Source of the DNA: JALYGK01 sp036259835
Lineage (GTDB): Bacteria > Actinomycetota > UBA4738
NCBI GenBank assembly: GCA_036259835.1
Contig: DATABA010000110.1
Coordinates: forward strand, 1-14,425
Direction: 5' to 3'
Length of the DNA: 14,425 bases
This document shows, piece by piece, positions 13,064 to 14,425 of the stretch (within the stretch, counting starts at the first letter, position 1; every line of letters begins with the position of its first letter). The notes beneath the pieces were generated by a model. The model did not search any database and was not told where the DNA came from. It worked only from the letters and a program-made list of their open reading frames with translations. The translations under genes were made by a program, and so were the position numbers.

Positions 13064-14371
13064 ATGACGTCTCTCGTCCCGGCACGCGCTTCGAACGCGA
13101 AGTCGTCGAACGTTCCGCGCGCCCCCGGCCGCCGCTTGGTGGCGTTGGCCCTCGCAACCCTGGCACTCGCTTCGGCCTGCACGGGTGATGTCGGTCCCGA
13201 GGAGGACGCCGCTCCCCGGCCGAGGTTCACCGGCGGAGCTCTTCTGATCTGGGCGGACGAGCCCCGCGCCAGGGCCCTCCGCCCGTTCGCTGACCAGTTC
13301 ACCAGGGACAACCCCGGCGTGACGGTGCGAATCGAGGTCGTGGACTTCGACGAGATGTTGGGAGAGCTCCTTCAGGCCGGACCAGCCGGCACCGGACCGG
13401 ACCTGTTTCTCGGTGCGCACGAGTGGCTGACCCAGCTGGTCCCGGCCAGGGCCGTGGCCCCTGTTAATTTGTCGGGGGTCGCCTCCGAGTTCCTGCCGGT
13501 GACCACCAAGGCGTTCAGGAGCGGTGGGCGGTTCTACGGAGTGCCCTTCGCGTTCCAGAACGTCGCCCTGGTCCGAAACACCAGGCTGGTTCCGCAGGCT
13601 CCTCAGACCTGGGAAGAGCTCGAGAAGGTGGCCCTGCGCCTCAAACGTCAGCGGAAGGCGGAGATTCCGCTCGGCCTCCCGGTCCCCGATCCGTTCAGCG
13701 AATACCCGCTGTTCAGCGCCATGGGGGGCTACCTGTTCGGCGAAACGTCGAACGGCGGGGTCGACACGGACGACATCGGGCTGGACAGCCCGGGCGGCCT
13801 GAGGGCCGCGGAAGCCTTCGCCCGATGGACCCGCCGCGGCCTGATTGACACGCGCGTGACGAACGACGTGATGGTCCAACGGTTCGGGGATGGGTCCATT
13901 CCGTTCGCTATCACGGGTCCCTGGTCGATCGAGCAGACCGGAACCGGCTTCGCGACCAGAGGGGTGCCGTTCGCTGTCGAGCCGATTCCCGCGGTCGCCG
14001 GCGGGGAGGCCAAACCCCTGGTCCACGTGCAGGGGTTTATGGTTTCCCGCTTCGCCAAGACGCCGTTGCTGGCCCAGACCTTCGCCGTCGAGTACCTGAC
14101 TACTGAGGAAGCACAGGTCAGGTTGTCGGGCGCGAGCCGGCGCCCTCCCGCGCTCCGGGCAGCACTCGAGCGGGTGGAGGCCGATCCCGGCCTGGGCGCA
14201 TTCGCCCGAAGCGGCAGGAACGGGGTGCCGGTTCCGACCATTCCCCGTGCCGACCGGGTCTGGCCGATCTGGACGGCCGCGTATACCGAGCTGTTCAACG
14301 GGACAAAGTCGCCCCGGAAGGCATTTGAGGATGCCGAAACCGAGATCGCGGACGTCGTCGGCAGTCGGTGA
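13064..14371 (+). CDS. Sugar ABC transporter substrate-binding lipoprotein (MalE-like)
   Basis: A 435-residue extracytoplasmic binding protein that captures a carbohydrate and hands it to a membrane permease pair. The N terminus has a charged region ending GRR (22-24), a hydrophobic core (25-38) and Cys39 after L-A-S-A, so it should be processed as a lipoprotein. The mature part shows the family-1 pattern of maltose/oligosaccharide binders: LLIWADEPRARALRPFADQF, GPDLFLGAHEWL, YGVPFAFQNVALVRNT, TWEELEKVALRLK and PFAITGPWSIE, with an HVQGFMVSRFAKTP segment late. The ligand is unknown; maltodextrin-like is only the nearest family guess. ATG 13064 was chosen because the frame upstream runs back through the terminator hairpin. 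No Shine-Dalgarno is seen, and GATACT (13050-13055) could be a -10 for a very short leader. The next gene overlaps the stop by four bases. Confidence 0.92.
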   Translation: MTSLVPARASNAKSSNVPRAPGRRLVALALATLALASACTGDVGPEEDAAPRPRFTGGALLIWADEPRARALRPFADQFTRDNPGVTVRIEVVDFDEMLGELLQAGPAGTGPDLFLGAHEWLTQLVPARAVAPVNLSGVASEFLPVTTKAFRSGGRFYGVPFAFQNVALVRNTRLVPQAPQTWEELEKVALRLKRQRKAEIPLGLPVPDPFSEYPLFSAMGGYLFGETSNGGVDTDDIGLDSPGGLRAAEAFARWTRRGLIDTRVTNDVMVQRFGDGSIPFAITGPWSIEQTGTGFATRGVPFAVEPIPAVAGGEAKPLVHVQGFMVSRFAKTPLLAQTFAVEYLTTEEAQVRLSGASRRPPALRAALERVEADPGLGAFARSGRNGVPVPTIPRADRVWPIWTAAYTELFNGTKSPRKAFEDAETEIADVVGSR

Positions 14372-14425
14372 CTCCAGAGGCCGCGAAACGTGAGGGCGCC
14401 CGGGCCAAAGCCCCGGCGCCCAGAC
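14368..14425 (+). CDS. Start of next gene, probably sugar ABC permease (cut by window edge)
   Basis: A GTG at 14368 overlaps the TGA of the binding protein (GTGA, four-base overlap), a layout typical of translational coupling. Nineteen codons are visible (MTPEAAKREGARAKAPAPR), a polar basic leader such as precedes the first membrane helix of MalF-type permeases in actinobacteria. No membrane segment is reached before the edge, so permease identity rests only on operon convention. A second GTG at 14390 in another frame (MRAPGPKPRRPD) is also open to the edge and could be the real start. Confidence 0.45.
   Translation, partial: MTPEAAKREGARAKAPAPR

Noticed and set aside
13061..14026. A 321-codon open frame on the minus strand opposite the binding lipoprotein
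   Set aside because: The plus-strand protein has a signal peptide and clear binding-protein motifs; the minus frame is a GC-driven shadow.
1..14425. CRISPR arrays, insertion sequences, attachment sites or long direct DNA repeats
   Set aside because: None seen by reading; the only repetition is the protein-level WD40 and hendecad repeats and small inverted repeats at gene ends.

Overview
The window looks like chromosomal DNA from a high-GC, Gram-positive-type actinobacterium (Actinomycetota, lineage not resolvable by eye). The basis is the G+C-rich sequence with GTG starts, two lipobox lipoproteins, a short-form 6-phosphogluconate dehydrogenase next to zwf, a cyclase-nSTAND-WD40 protein of a kind common in Actinobacteria and Chloroflexi, and several genes that lack a Shine-Dalgarno but carry a TAnnnT box just upstream of the start, as in actinobacterial leaderless genes. 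No mobile element, CRISPR array, tRNA or rRNA was seen. No gene-free stretch exceeds 300 bases; the longest is 12908-13063 and holds a strong terminator.

Layout. 1-425 (minus): the start of a secreted lipoprotein, cut by the window edge, behind a 62-codon gene of unknown function. 508-5610 (plus): a two-domain rhodanese sulfurtransferase, then a 1377-residue signalling protein with a class III cyclase-like domain, an nSTAND-type P-loop NTPase, one membrane segment and about 14 WD40-like blades. 5653-9311 (minus): a compact probable operon, transcribed as ferredoxin/rhodocoxin-type FAD reductase, then 6-phosphogluconate dehydrogenase (gnd), then glucose-6-phosphate dehydrogenase (zwf). 9362-10165 (plus): an Fpg/Nei-type DNA glycosylase, divergent from that operon. 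10162-11304 (minus): a zinc-dependent alcohol dehydrogenase. 11334-11591 (plus): a small two-helix membrane protein. 11588-12124 (minus): a basic protein built on 11-residue repeats. 12227-12907 (plus): a CDP-alcohol phosphatidyltransferase, closed by a 15-bp hairpin terminator with a TTCG loop. 13064-14425 (plus): a sugar ABC transporter binding lipoprotein followed by the first codons of a coupled next gene, probably a permease.

How the genes fit together. The reductase-gnd-zwf cluster is the clearest functional unit: zwf and gnd are the two dehydrogenases of the oxidative pentose phosphate pathway, and the reductase may use reduced nicotinamide cofactor. The lactonase step is not encoded here. 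The ABC lipoprotein pair at the right edge suggests a carbohydrate import operon that continues outside the window. The rest is a patchwork of short units, with two convergent gene pairs ending inside one shared CTAG. The most unusual items are the cyclase-nSTAND-WD40 protein (with altered purine-specifying positions and cysteines confined to one in the cyclase domain and two in the C-terminal tail) and the hendecad-repeat basic protein. I see no evidence that any neighbouring genes form a multi-gene defence or other new system.
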